Notes: generated by a model from the sequence alone, not told the origin. Shown: positions 17,225-23,062, counted from the stretch's first letter. The stretch is 64,000 bases of DNA from Sinosporangium album (GCF_900100605.1 NZ_FNCN01000012.1:97636-161635), one strand, 5' to 3'. Numbers and translations: made by a program.

Positions 17225-17557
17225 TCAGCCGCTGCCTGAAGAACCACCACGGCCACCGAAACCGCCACGCGATATCACCTGCCCGCTACGGCTCGTGATG
17301 TTCGCGTTCTTCGGCTTCACCGTGCTGCCGCCGCTTACATGCCCACCGCTGTTAGAGCCGCCGTAATACCAGACATAGTCCGCGCTTCTGTTGCCGCAAT
17401 GCCGGTCATCTACAATCTGGTAGGAACCGTTCGGCAACGGCTGTGAGGCGACGCAGTCGGCCGCGAGGTTCTGGCCGCATGCGGCAAGGAGGGCGGCCGA
17501 GAGCGCTCCCGCAGCACTGAAAACAATCATTTTGGAAGCTTTCAATCCCGAACCCAT
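17225..17557 (-). CDS. Small Gly-rich putative lipoprotein
   Basis: A 110-aa protein with a lipoprotein signal: basic n-region (MGSGLKASK), hydrophobic stretch VFSAAGALSAALLAA and Cys in LLAACGQ, the likely lipidated residue. The mature part has two further Cys (ADCVASQ, DRHCGNR) and ends in a Gly/Ser/Arg-rich tail (GGFGGRGGSSGSG). I chose ATG 17555-17557 because it supplies the basic n-region; ATG 17528-17530 would lack it. Small phage lipoproteins expressed from lysogens can act in superinfection exclusion or surface change, but nothing here proves that. It overlaps the end of a 43-codon frame by 16 bp. Confidence 0.6.
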   Translation of the reverse strand: MGSGLKASKMIVFSAAGALSAALLAACGQNLAADCVASQPLPNGSYQIVDDRHCGNRSADYVWYYGGSNSGGHVSGGSTVKPKNANITSRSGQVISRGGFGGRGGSSGSG

Positions 17558-17673
17558 AGGCGCTTCTTGGCCTTCCGCTGGATGCGCTTCACCATACGTT
17601 TCCACCCGGTATTGCGGTAACACCAATCTTCGTAGTGACCCTGGAGAGCAGCAGCGCTCAACATTCTCGCTAT
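17542..17673 (-). CDS. Small basic phage protein, probable ATA start
   Basis: A 43-aa frame too short for routine gene calling. From ATA (17671-17673) it reads M-ARMLSAAALQGHYEDWC followed by YRNTGWKRMVKRIQRKAKKR. GGAGG (17678-17682) is 4 nt upstream of ATA, whereas the first ATG (17662-17664) is 13 nt away. The strongly basic amphipathic C-terminus (KRMVKRIQRKAKKRLWVRD) suggests nucleic-acid binding, an inference only. It lies between tRNA-Pro and the lipoprotein gene and overlaps the latter, consistent with coupled translation. Confidence 0.5.
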   Translation of the reverse strand: MARMLSAAALQGHYEDWCYRNTGWKRMVKRIQRKAKKRLWVRD

Positions 17674-17696
17674 AACGCCTCCAAACAGCTAGCGAG

Positions 17697-17767
17697 TGCG
17701 GAATAGAGGAATCGAACCTCTGACGCTCGCATCCAAAGCGACCGTGATGCCTCTTCACCAATTCCAC
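17697..17767 (-). tRNA. tRNA-Pro (TGG) probable, phage-encoded
   Basis: Acceptor GTGGAAT/ATTCCGC pairs fully (one T-G), D stem GTGA/TCAC, anticodon stem GTCGC/GCGAG (outer pair G-G mismatched) with loop TTTGGAT, so positions 34-36 are TGG, reading CCA. T arm AGAGG-TTCGATT-CCTCT. A37 is unusual for tRNA-Pro, which mostly has G37, so identity is less sure than the tRNA call. Confidence 0.75.
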
Positions 17768-17806
17768 ATTGCTTCCGCATCGCGACGGCTGGACAACTAC
17801 CGCGAC

Positions 17807-18026
17807 ATGGTGAAGAATGACCACATGGCCGACGGCATGGAGAACGTTGATCAGCTCGCAGAATTGTTGAAAGCTGTAACGCGCGGTGTCAAAGGACTAG
17901 AGGCGCACTTTGACGATACGGGTGTACGCCTTACGGAGATACTGCGAACATTCCCCACGGAATGTGCTGGAAGCGCTCAAAACTGCTTCTAGCAAAGCTC
18001 TCGATCGTGACGGGAATGACGACTAA
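17807..18026 (+). pseudogene. Small plus-strand gene with a frameshift
   Basis: On the strand opposite to the surrounding phage genes, ATG 17807 opens MVKNDHMADGMENVDQLAEL and continues LLKAVTRGVKGLEAHF, a helical acidic protein. The frame ends at TAG 17990-17992. In the next frame, directly after CCCC at 17953-17956, the sequence continues NVLEALKTASSKALDRDGND to TAA 18024-18026, with matching composition. Removing one C restores a single frame of about 72 codons. It may be a recently broken gene, a sequencing slip in a C run, or a frameshifted product. No function recognised. A strong hairpin at 18079-18108 would terminate it. Confidence 0.35.
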
Positions 18027-18078
18027 AGCAGGGTAGAACTAGGTAATCGATTCTTTTTCGCGGTCAAGCGGGATATCA

Positions 18079-18108
18079 CAGTACAGCCCACTCCGATGGG
18101 CTGTACTG
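18079..18108. terminator. Strong 12-bp hairpin, probable bidirectional terminator
   Basis: CAGTACAGCCCA and TGGGCTGTACTG form a perfect 12-bp stem with a 6-nt loop CTCCGA. It lies between the plus-strand small gene and the minus-strand tRNA-Met, with no U tract on either side, as is common in actinobacteria. It may instead be a processing site for the tRNA transcript. Confidence 0.55.
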
Positions 18109-18125
18109 CCTACCCGGCGAATGAG

Positions 18126-18196
18126 TGGCGGGATCGGGAATCGAACCCGAAGCGCGAGCCTATGAAACTCGCATGTTACCGTTACACCATCCCGCT
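18126..18196 (-). tRNA. tRNA-Met-type (CAT), phage-encoded, mismatched 1-72 pair
   Basis: Folds as a cloverleaf: acceptor AGCGGGA/TCCCGCC, D stem GTGT/ACAT, anticodon stem CGAGT/GCTCG with loop TTCATAG (anticodon CAT), T arm TCGGG-TTCGATT-CCCGA, discriminator A. Pairs 2-71 to 7-66 are sound but A1 faces C72. A weak 1-72 pair is a recognised formylation feature of initiator tRNAs, yet the three G-C pairs of an initiator anticodon stem are absent. An elongator Met or a lysidine-modified Ile tRNA remain possible. Its 5' part contains the TAA stop of the upstream Acb2-like frame. Confidence 0.82.
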
Positions 18197-18388
18197 ACGA
18201 TCCCGCGCCAGCGCGGCATTACCCCAAAACATCACATGCTCAAGATGCGTCAGAGCCAGACTCGTTTCGCGGCTATCCGGCAACAGATCATTCAACGTTG
18301 CGAATAGACGCCGGCACTCGGCGCGAACCGTTTCATGTTTCGCTCGCCGCGCCTCATCAGGCGCGTGATAGTCAAGTCACCGCGACAA
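18182..18388 (-). CDS. Acb2/Tad1-hairpin-like anti-defence small protein; in-frame TGA at codon 4
   Basis: The frame reads DYHAPDEARRAKHETVRAEC, then RRLFATLNDLLPDSRETS, then LALTHLEHVMFWGNAALARD and RSGMV. The YH-P ... H-VR ... P-SRE-SLALT-LE--MFW-NAA-AR pattern is that of the phage Acb2/Tad1 hairpin family, small sponge proteins that sequester cyclic nucleotide signals of CBASS and Thoeris defence (known for the family). TTG 18386-18388 starts one base after the stop of the preceding gene, but codon 4 is TGA (18377-18379), one C-to-T change from CGA. Either the gene was silenced by a nonsense mutation, the UGA is read through, or translation restarts just after it. The stop lies inside tRNA-Met. 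Confidence 0.65.
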
Positions 18389-18389
18389 C

Positions 18390-18623
18390 TCATCCTGAGT
18401 CAGGGGCAGAAGCGGTAAACCTTCCATACTCGGCCGCGCGGTCGGCGGCCTGCTTGATGTACTCGATACGCCGCGCGGGCACTGTGATCGTGACCGTGTC
18501 GGCCTCTGTGTCGATGTCGACCGCCGCGACGGCCGCGCGCACGGGATCATCGTCGATATAGACGCGCCACCGGCCGTCCAGGTGATGCACGGTCACCACA
18601 TCGGCCACGACGTCGGCGGTCAT
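18390..18623 (-). CDS. Small phage protein of unknown function
   Basis: A 77-aa acidic protein with regular beta-strand character (VVTVHHLDGRWRVYIDDDPVRAAVAAVDIDTEADTVTITVPARRIEYIKQAADRAAEYG) and a short C-terminal helix. I do not recognise it. The ATG overlaps the stop of the small terminase gene (ATGA), showing coupling, and its own stop is 1 nt from the TTG of the Acb2-like frame. The lack of membrane segments and the position between terminase and a likely anti-defence gene make an accessory role possible. Confidence 0.65.
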   Translation of the reverse strand: MTADVVADVVTVHHLDGRWRVYIDDDPVRAAVAAVDIDTEADTVTITVPARRIEYIKQAADRAAEYGRFTASAPDSG

Positions 18624-19066
18624 GAGACCTCGCTCAGGTCGCTCAGATCCCTCACAGCGCCCCTACGGGGCATCGGAGTGACAACGGCCAGCGAAGGACT
18701 CTCCTCGTCCTCTGGAACGAGCTGGAGGCGCAGACGCGCCCTGTCCTCGGGGGTCGCACCCCACTTGGCGACCCGTAGCCGTAGCTCGGACGCGACCGTC
18801 AGGTTCCCCCGGTAGTAGGCGTCAGCGAGATATGCAGTCTCGCTGAGGAACGCCCAATCGGTGGACGTGAACATGTGAGCCTGAGGGCTCGTAGCCCATG
18901 TCTCCCACCATCGGAGAGTCTGAGGGTGCCAGTCCCCCTCCGGCAGATCGGGCGTTGGGCCGTCGAAGGGCTTGTCAGGCACCTTGATTGCTTTGGCGTC
19001 GATGCGCGCCCTGGTGTCGCGCGCCCGCTGATGCGTCGCCCTCGGCGGCGCTCCCTTACCGGCCAC
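18620..19066 (-). CDS. Terminase small subunit
   Basis: A 148-aa protein with the order seen in actinophage small terminases: basic N-terminus (GKGAPPRATHQRARDT), proline-rich linker (PDKPFDGPTPDLPEGDWHPQTLRWWETWATSPQ), then a helical core ending in LRLRVAKWGATPEDRARLRLQL. It recognises the packaging start site and regulates the large subunit. GTG start with GGGAGG upstream. It overlaps the HNH gene by 11 bp; HNH nuclease next to small terminase is a common arrangement with a known packaging role in several phages. Confidence 0.85.
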   Translation of the reverse strand: MAGKGAPPRATHQRARDTRARIDAKAIKVPDKPFDGPTPDLPEGDWHPQTLRWWETWATSPQAHMFTSTDWAFLSETAYLADAYYRGNLTVASELRLRVAKWGATPEDRARLRLQLVPEDEESPSLAVVTPMPRRGAVRDLSDLSEVS

Positions 19067-19400
19067 GATTCCTCCCCTCCCTGCTCTCCTTGGTCGTCTT
19101 CTCGCTATGACATGACTCGCACAACACCCGCAGGTTCGTCAGGTCCCATGACCCACCCCGCGCTACGGGGATGACATGGTCCACAATGCGGCTATCCGCC
19201 GCACCACACAGACGGCACCTGTAGCCGTCCCGCAGACGCGCCTTGAGGCGCGTTGTGGACCAATCTGACGGCCTAGCAGTGTTCCTCGGGCTGTCGGCCC
19301 ACGGCCGCCGCCTGTGAGCCCCACAATGGCCTGTAGCGCCCTGAGGGCTGGCCGGTCTAGCGCATCCACTGGTCGCGCACACTGCGCGTGCTCTCGGCGT
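19056..19400 (-). CDS. HNH endonuclease, probable ACG start
   Basis: About 114 aa. An N-terminal zinc knuckle (CATSGC ... GHCGAH) is followed by the HNH core RLCGAADSRIVDHVIPVARG and LRVLCESCHSEKT, in which DHV supplies the general-base His and the paired Cys bind structural zinc. The upstream in-frame TTG (19497-19499) would add an unlikely Arg-rich stretch that reaches the hairpin array. AAGGGGG at 19406-19412 is followed after 5 nt by ACG (19398-19400) and gives M-PRARAVCATSGC, the normal start of phage HNH proteins. It probably nicks or cleaves DNA during packaging with terminase. Confidence 0.82.
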   Translation of the reverse strand, partial: TPRARAVCATSGCARPASPQGATGHCGAHRRRPWADSPRNTARPSDWSTTRLKARLRDGYRCRLCGAADSRIVDHVIPVARGGSWDLTNLRVLCESCHSEKTTKESREGRNRGR

Positions 19401-19491
19401 CGCGACCCCCTTAGCGACGGACAGATGAATTAAGTTCCGGGCGCGGACGCGCCCACAAATCGCCGGATCAACAAATCTTTTTCTCCGGCGT

Positions 19492-19662
19492 GCGCGCAAG
19501 CGCGCGTTACTACTAGTAGTAGTGCGGCCGAAGGCCGCTACTAAGTTAGTTAGTAGGGGCCGGAGGCCCCACTAGTCAGTCAGTGCGCCGGAGGCGCAGT
19601 AATGGTTAGTGCAGCCCTGACGGGCTGCCCGCGCTACAGCGCGGATCGGGGGCTTCGCCCCC
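19492..19662. repeat. Array of seven short GC hairpins with TAGT-like spacers
   Basis: Seven consecutive perfect stem-loops with 5-7 bp stems and 3-4 nt loops occupy 170 bp: 19492-19505, 19524-19538, 19556-19570, 19584-19598, 19611-19628, 19629-19644 and 19648-19662. Loops are CAAG, GAA, GGA, GGA, TGAC, TACA and TTC. The first four spacers are AT-richer and made of short tandem words (TAGTAGTAG, GTTAGTTAG, AGTCAGTCAG). The stems differ from each other, so this is structural rather than sequence repetition. It lies between the divergent HNH and leaderless/HTH transcription units. Confidence 0.85.
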
Positions 19663-19747
19663 TCTATAAAGGTGTGCCCCCTACCTCCTCACCCAGGATG
19701 GATGTCACGCCATCTGTCCCAAGATCACTAGAGGGGTGGATGGGTGC

Positions 19748-19776
19748 TTGTTACGGAAGTGCCACAGTAGTACCGT
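19748..19776 (+). promoter_or_regulatory. Sigma70-type promoter for the leaderless/HTH operon
   Basis: TTGTTA (19748-19753), a 17-bp spacer and TACCGT (19771-19776) match the -35/-10 layout of actinobacterial housekeeping promoters. Transcription would begin about 7 nt further on, at or within 1-2 nt of the ATG at 19784, which implies a leaderless transcript. Confidence 0.55.
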
Positions 19777-19783
19777 GCTCCCC

Positions 19784-19906
19784 ATGGACACGCCAACCAG
19801 GGGCGGTTACGCCCTATCAATAGACCGGCTACGCCGCAAAGCTTGCGTTCACCGGGGCTTACTTCCGGTGGATGTGATCGCACGGTGCGGCGTGAGCCGC
19901 CTATGA
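19784..19906 (+). CDS. Leaderless small protein (40 aa)
   Basis: The frame MDTPTRGGYALSIDRLRRKA followed by CVHRGLLPVDVIARCGVSRL starts where the predicted promoter would place the transcript 5' end, so it would be translated without a leader, a common actinobacterial mode. IDRLRRKAC ... PVDVIARCGVSR resembles a helix-turn-helix fragment, but it is too short to assign. It is followed 18 bp later by the HTH gene. It could be a regulatory leader peptide, part of the immunity or excision switch, or chance; the promoter fit is the main support. Confidence 0.4.
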   Translation: MDTPTRGGYALSIDRLRRKACVHRGLLPVDVIARCGVSRL

Positions 19907-19924
19907 CATAGATGGGTTACGGGA

Positions 19925-20194
19925 TTGCTCACTGAACTTCAGCTCTCAGGGCTCGCTCAGGAGGAGAGGGAAGACCTTCTGTGGAAGGAGGTCCACGCCC
20001 TCCGAGATTGCCTCAATGATGAGAGACTCCTCACTCCAGAGGAGATAGCACACATTCTCCGAGTGGACGAACGATGGATCACCAGAGTTGGACCACTCTA
20101 TAAGATCCCTACTTTTAAAGTAGGTAAATATTTGAGGGCTCGTAGCGGCTCTCTCAGGGCCTGGATTAAGGCACTGGAACAGCAGGCCGCGTAA
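19925..20194 (+). CDS. Excisionase-like winged-helix DNA-binding protein
   Basis: A 89-aa protein whose C-terminal half, LLTPEEIAHILRVDERWITR followed by YKIPTFKVGKYLRARSGSLRAWIKALEQ, matches the HTH_17/MerR-like excisionase fold that reads 'helix, helix, wing, helix'. The N-terminus is a helical extension (LAQEEREDLLWKEVHALRDCL). Start is TTG; no other start fits this frame after the upstream TGA. Facing the serine integrase and sharing a terminator with it, it is a candidate recombination directionality factor or regulator. Serine-integrase RDFs are diverse, so this role is inferred from position and fold. Confidence 0.65.
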   Translation: MLTELQLSGLAQEEREDLLWKEVHALRDCLNDERLLTPEEIAHILRVDERWITRVGPLYKIPTFKVGKYLRARSGSLRAWIKALEQQAA

Positions 20195-20202
20195 GCGGCG
20201 AA

Positions 20203-20230
20203 GAGCCCCCAGGATCGATCCTGGGGGCTC
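20203..20230. terminator. 28-bp perfect palindrome between HTH gene and integrase
   Basis: GAGCCCCCAGGATC is followed directly by its reverse complement GATCCTGGGGGCTC. The two convergent genes stop at 20194 (plus) and 20242 (minus), so a bidirectional terminator is the simplest reading. The extreme symmetry without an unpaired loop would also suit a protein-binding site. Confidence 0.75.
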
Positions 20231-20241
20231 CCCTCATGCTT

Positions 20242-21894
20242 CTATTCTATTTCCTTCGGGCGAATCCTTCCCCACGCAATTGCCTCGGGGTCGTCAGGCG
20301 TGCCCTGCGCTCTGAGTGCCATAGCCTTCAAGTCCCCCCAATCCACGTGAATGATGGGGGCTACATTGCGCTTGCGGCGACCCTCGCCGCCGAGGGCCCA
20401 CGTCTTGGATCCGAGTGTCGCCCTGGGCAGATCCGGCCATTCATCGGGATCTCTCAGGTCGTGCCATACCAAAGCGTAAACTTTCACGCCCATAGCTCGC
20501 AGTTCTGCGGCCTGCTGCTGCTCGCTCAGGGAATTCCAGTAGCTCGCATAGGTCTCTCCGGTGTCGACCCAATCTGTGCGGGCGGGTGAAGTTGGCCTAG
20601 CTGTCAGTTCCGCATGGATTTGTTCCAACCTGGCGTATATTTCGCGATACCTGGCCGCCCCCTCCGGTCCCGAATAGAGACCATACAAGTATCTATCCTC
20701 CTCAAGCTCCTTGATGGAATCCTCTACCTGTTGAATCTCCTCGGAATAGTCGACCCCCTCGAAGTGGACAGGTTCTAGCCGCTTAATATCACCTGCCCAT
20801 GCGAGTAGTGATTCTTCTACGTGCGACTCTACGGGTGCGGCGGGTATCCCGCGTAGTATGCACGGCGGGTCATTGTTAATTGCCGAACACCTGTAGTATC
20901 GGTGGTTCCCGCGAGACTTGAGTTTGTACATGACGCTACGGCAAATAGGGCAGTATAGTACTTGCAAGAGCTTTGACCCGTTGCTGCGTGGCCCTTTCTT
21001 CGCCCGCTTCCTCTCGTCGAGTGCTGCTTGGATTTGCTTCCATTTGCTAAGTGAGATCAGAGGTTCGGCTCTTGCGACGGGCAGCCCATCGTCGCCTTTC
21101 AAGACACGCGCACTCGACCCGGCGATGTGTCGGAAGCCGAGCAGAATTTTGCTTCTGAGCATTTCAAGAACATTCGCTGTAGACCATCCGCTGTCCTTGA
21201 TCGGAAGCCCTCGGCTGGCGCGGAAGTGATTTCTTGGAGCCAAGGTTGCCCTGCGGTTGAGGTCAATGGTTATGGAACGAACGGATTCGCCTTTGAGAAC
21301 ACGTTCGATGATTTCCCATAGCACGGCAGAGGCGACGGGGTCCGGAATCAGCTTCCATCCGTTTTCGGTTTTGAACGGCATGTATCCGTATGGGGTAGTG
21401 CCGCCGGTCCACTTCCCCATTTTGGCGTTGTGGTCGTAAGCCTGCTTTGCGCGGAAGCGCATTGTTCGGCCTTCAAACTCCGCGAAGACGGCCAGGATGG
21501 TAGCGACCATGCGGCCAATTTCTGTACTCAGATCGATGCCATCATCGATGGTTACGATTCTGATGTTGTGGCGGTCGGCCCATTCGAGGATGTAAAGAAA
21601 GTCGATCGCCTTGCGGGCGATCCGGTCTAGCTTCCAGGCGACGATGACGTCGTAGTCCTGGGGCCGGTTGAGCCACTCTGCAAGCTGCGGCCTGTCCCAG
21701 GGAGAGGTGTGGATAGCGGAGACGTCCAAGTCTTCGGCGTAGCCGACGACCACCGCGTCCTTGAGGTCCGCCCACTGGTCGACCTTGAGTCGCTGACGCT
21801 CGGGGCTGCTGCTGGTGTCGGTGAGGTTGGACAGGCGGATAAGCCCGACCACCCTCAGGGGCGTGCGCGCTGATAGAGCCGCTGTAGTTGACAT
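20242..21894 (-). CDS. int: Large serine recombinase (phage integrase)
   Basis: A 550-aa large serine integrase that recombines attP with attB. The N-terminal resolvase domain has the nucleophile Ser22 in VGLIRLSNL and YDVIVAWKLDRIARKA with DNA-phosphate arginines; the recombinase domain follows (GKWTGGTTPYGYMPF); a zinc ribbon CPICRSVMYK ... YYRCSAINNDPPC and a coiled coil (EEIQQVEDSIKELEEDRY ... YARLEQIHAELT) form the C-terminal attachment-site-reading part. ATG start. It sits next to the right junction, as expected for this class. Nothing suggests inactivation. Its att preference here is for a coding sequence of a host SDR gene. Confidence 0.95.
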   Translation of the reverse strand: MSTTAALSARTPLRVVGLIRLSNLTDTSSSPERQRLKVDQWADLKDAVVVGYAEDLDVSAIHTSPWDRPQLAEWLNRPQDYDVIVAWKLDRIARKAIDFLYILEWADRHNIRIVTIDDGIDLSTEIGRMVATILAVFAEFEGRTMRFRAKQAYDHNAKMGKWTGGTTPYGYMPFKTENGWKLIPDPVASAVLWEIIERVLKGESVRSITIDLNRRATLAPRNHFRASRGLPIKDSGWSTANVLEMLRSKILLGFRHIAGSSARVLKGDDGLPVARAEPLISLSKWKQIQAALDERKRAKKGPRSNGSKLLQVLYCPICRSVMYKLKSRGNHRYYRCSAINNDPPCILRGIPAAPVESHVEESLLAWAGDIKRLEPVHFEGVDYSEEIQQVEDSIKELEEDRYLYGLYSGPEGAARYREIYARLEQIHAELTARPTSPARTDWVDTGETYASYWNSLSEQQQAAELRAMGVKVYALVWHDLRDPDEWPDLPRATLGSKTWALGGEGRRKRNVAPIIHVDWGDLKAMALRAQGTPDDPEAIAWGRIRPKEIE

Positions 21895-21964
21895 CTGTCT
21901 AGATCATCCCTTGTGTCCTGCCCTGTACTGCTATGGGCATGTTCGTGAAGGTCTGATCTTGTTG

Positions 21965-21992
21965 TCAATGTGGATGGTTGGACGACCCCGAC
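21965..21992. other. Right prophage-chromosome junction (attachment site, approximate)
   Basis: Reading the host gene on the minus strand, codons for AGVIIGSGS continue the SDR family, then the frame turns to SNHPH and stops. The switch places the crossover at about 21975-21985, some 80 bp from the integrase start. Serine-integrase cores are short, so no long repeat is expected; the partner site is outside the window. Confidence 0.6.
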
Positions 21993-22441
21993 CCGATGAT
22001 GACGCCCGCGCGCAGCACCGCCGTCGGCACCCCGGAGGCGAGGAGGATGTCCCCCACCTCGGCCCGCGACCGCAGATGCGGCGACAGGTCGTCTTCCGGG
22101 GTGAGCCCGCCCAAGTAGACGATCCTCCGTATCCCCGCCGCATGGGCCGCCGCTCCGAACACCGTCGCGGCCCTGCGGTCCTGGTCGGCGAAGTTCCCGC
22201 CCGCGCCCATGGTGTGAATGAGGTAGTAGGCGACGTCCATGCCCGTGAGCGCCCGCAGCATCGAGTCGCAGTGCATGGCGTCGGCCTGCACGACGTCCAC
22301 CTCCGACACCCACGGCTGCCCCCGCAGCCGCCCCTCCGACCGCGCCGCGCACCGCACCGTGTGGCCCGCCTTCAGCAGTTCGGGCACCAGCCGTCCGCCG
22401 ATGTATCCCGTCGCCCCCGTGACCAGGCATCGGACCGTCAT
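21965..22441 (-). pseudogene. NAD(P)-binding SDR/epimerase, 5' part, interrupted by prophage
   Basis: The N-terminal Rossmann half of an NmrA/epimerase-type SDR is intact: MTVRCLVTGATGYIGGRLVP with the glycine motif GATGYIGG, VVQADAMHCDSM, YYLIHTMG, RRIVYLGGLTPEDDL and TAVLRAGVIIGSGS. The frame then runs into prophage sequence and stops after 5 more residues, removing the substrate-binding half. The intact protein would be about 300-500 aa. Start ATG 22441 follows a GGGGGG tract; an ATG 9 nt upstream is also possible. The 3' half should lie beyond the left prophage end, outside this window. Confidence 0.85.
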
Positions 22442-23062
22442 GCCCCCCATCTTCGTACGGCACAGCCCCAAGGCCCCGCACCTCGGCCGCCGTGTCGGCC
22501 CGGGTGTCGGCCGCCGGTACGGCGGCGGGTTCACGATCACCAAGGCGGCCGATCTCGACGAGGCGCTTGAGCGGGAGAAACGCCTCGCTTGAACTCCCGA
22601 CAGCTGAACACCCGACGACTGGGACGGCACATTCCCGATCAGCCCCGGCTATCTCCTCACCGGCATTCAGGCTTCAAAAGGCTCTTAAAGGTCACCGCAG
22701 GTCTCGGCGGACAGGCATCCACGTCGCACGTTTCTCAGATGTGAATGCGGATTGGTGAGGCGTGCCCGCGTTTCGCATCGGGATCGGTGCGGGGCCGGCC
22801 GTCTGAGCTGGTGTGATGTCGGGGGGTTCGTGGGGGCGGGGCGCCGCCACGTCCCCCTCGCCAGGACGTGGCAGCGCGGCTTGGATATCCGCATCGCGAG
22901 ATGCTCCCAGCGGGAATCTGATTTGAACACACGCGGCCGCTTCGAGTCACGGACACGCCGGTGACGCCGCGCAATCGTTATGACCTGCGGAAATAACCAT
23001 CCGTGTATGCCTAGGCGAAATTACCGATGTCGTTTTCTCGGGAGAGGAGACATTCTCCGCGA
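22442..23062. other. Intergenic region without a recognisable gene
   Basis: About 620 bp between the truncated SDR gene and the protein of unknown function. Short overlapping frames on both strands have no family resemblance or ribosome sites. It presumably contains the promoter of the SDR gene; I see no clear repeats, tRNA or strong terminator. Confidence 0.5.

Larger units (their letters stand above)
233..21980. mobile_element. Prophage (siphovirus-type, serine-integrase), right part with head, tail, lysis and integration genes
   Basis: A continuous minus-strand block encodes integrase, terminases, portal, scaffold, capsid, connectors, tail tube, tape measure, distal tail, appendages and lysis proteins in standard siphovirus order. 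Six tRNA genes and lower GC than the flanks support foreign origin. The right boundary is at about 21975-21985, where a host epimerase reading frame stops matching its family just upstream of the integrase. The left boundary is not visible: the lysin is immediately followed by an IS630 end, and no second half of the interrupted host gene occurs in the window. Early genes (replication, immunity repressor) are also absent, so the element must continue to the left or have been truncated by the IS. Confidence 0.9.

Noticed and set aside
17696-17806. Upstream extension of the small plus-strand frame
   Set aside because: It would run antisense through tRNA-Pro and has no ribosome site.
17558-17824. 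Upstream extension of the lipoprotein gene to 199 codons
   Set aside because: It would read through tRNA-Pro; the signal peptide starts at ATG 17557.
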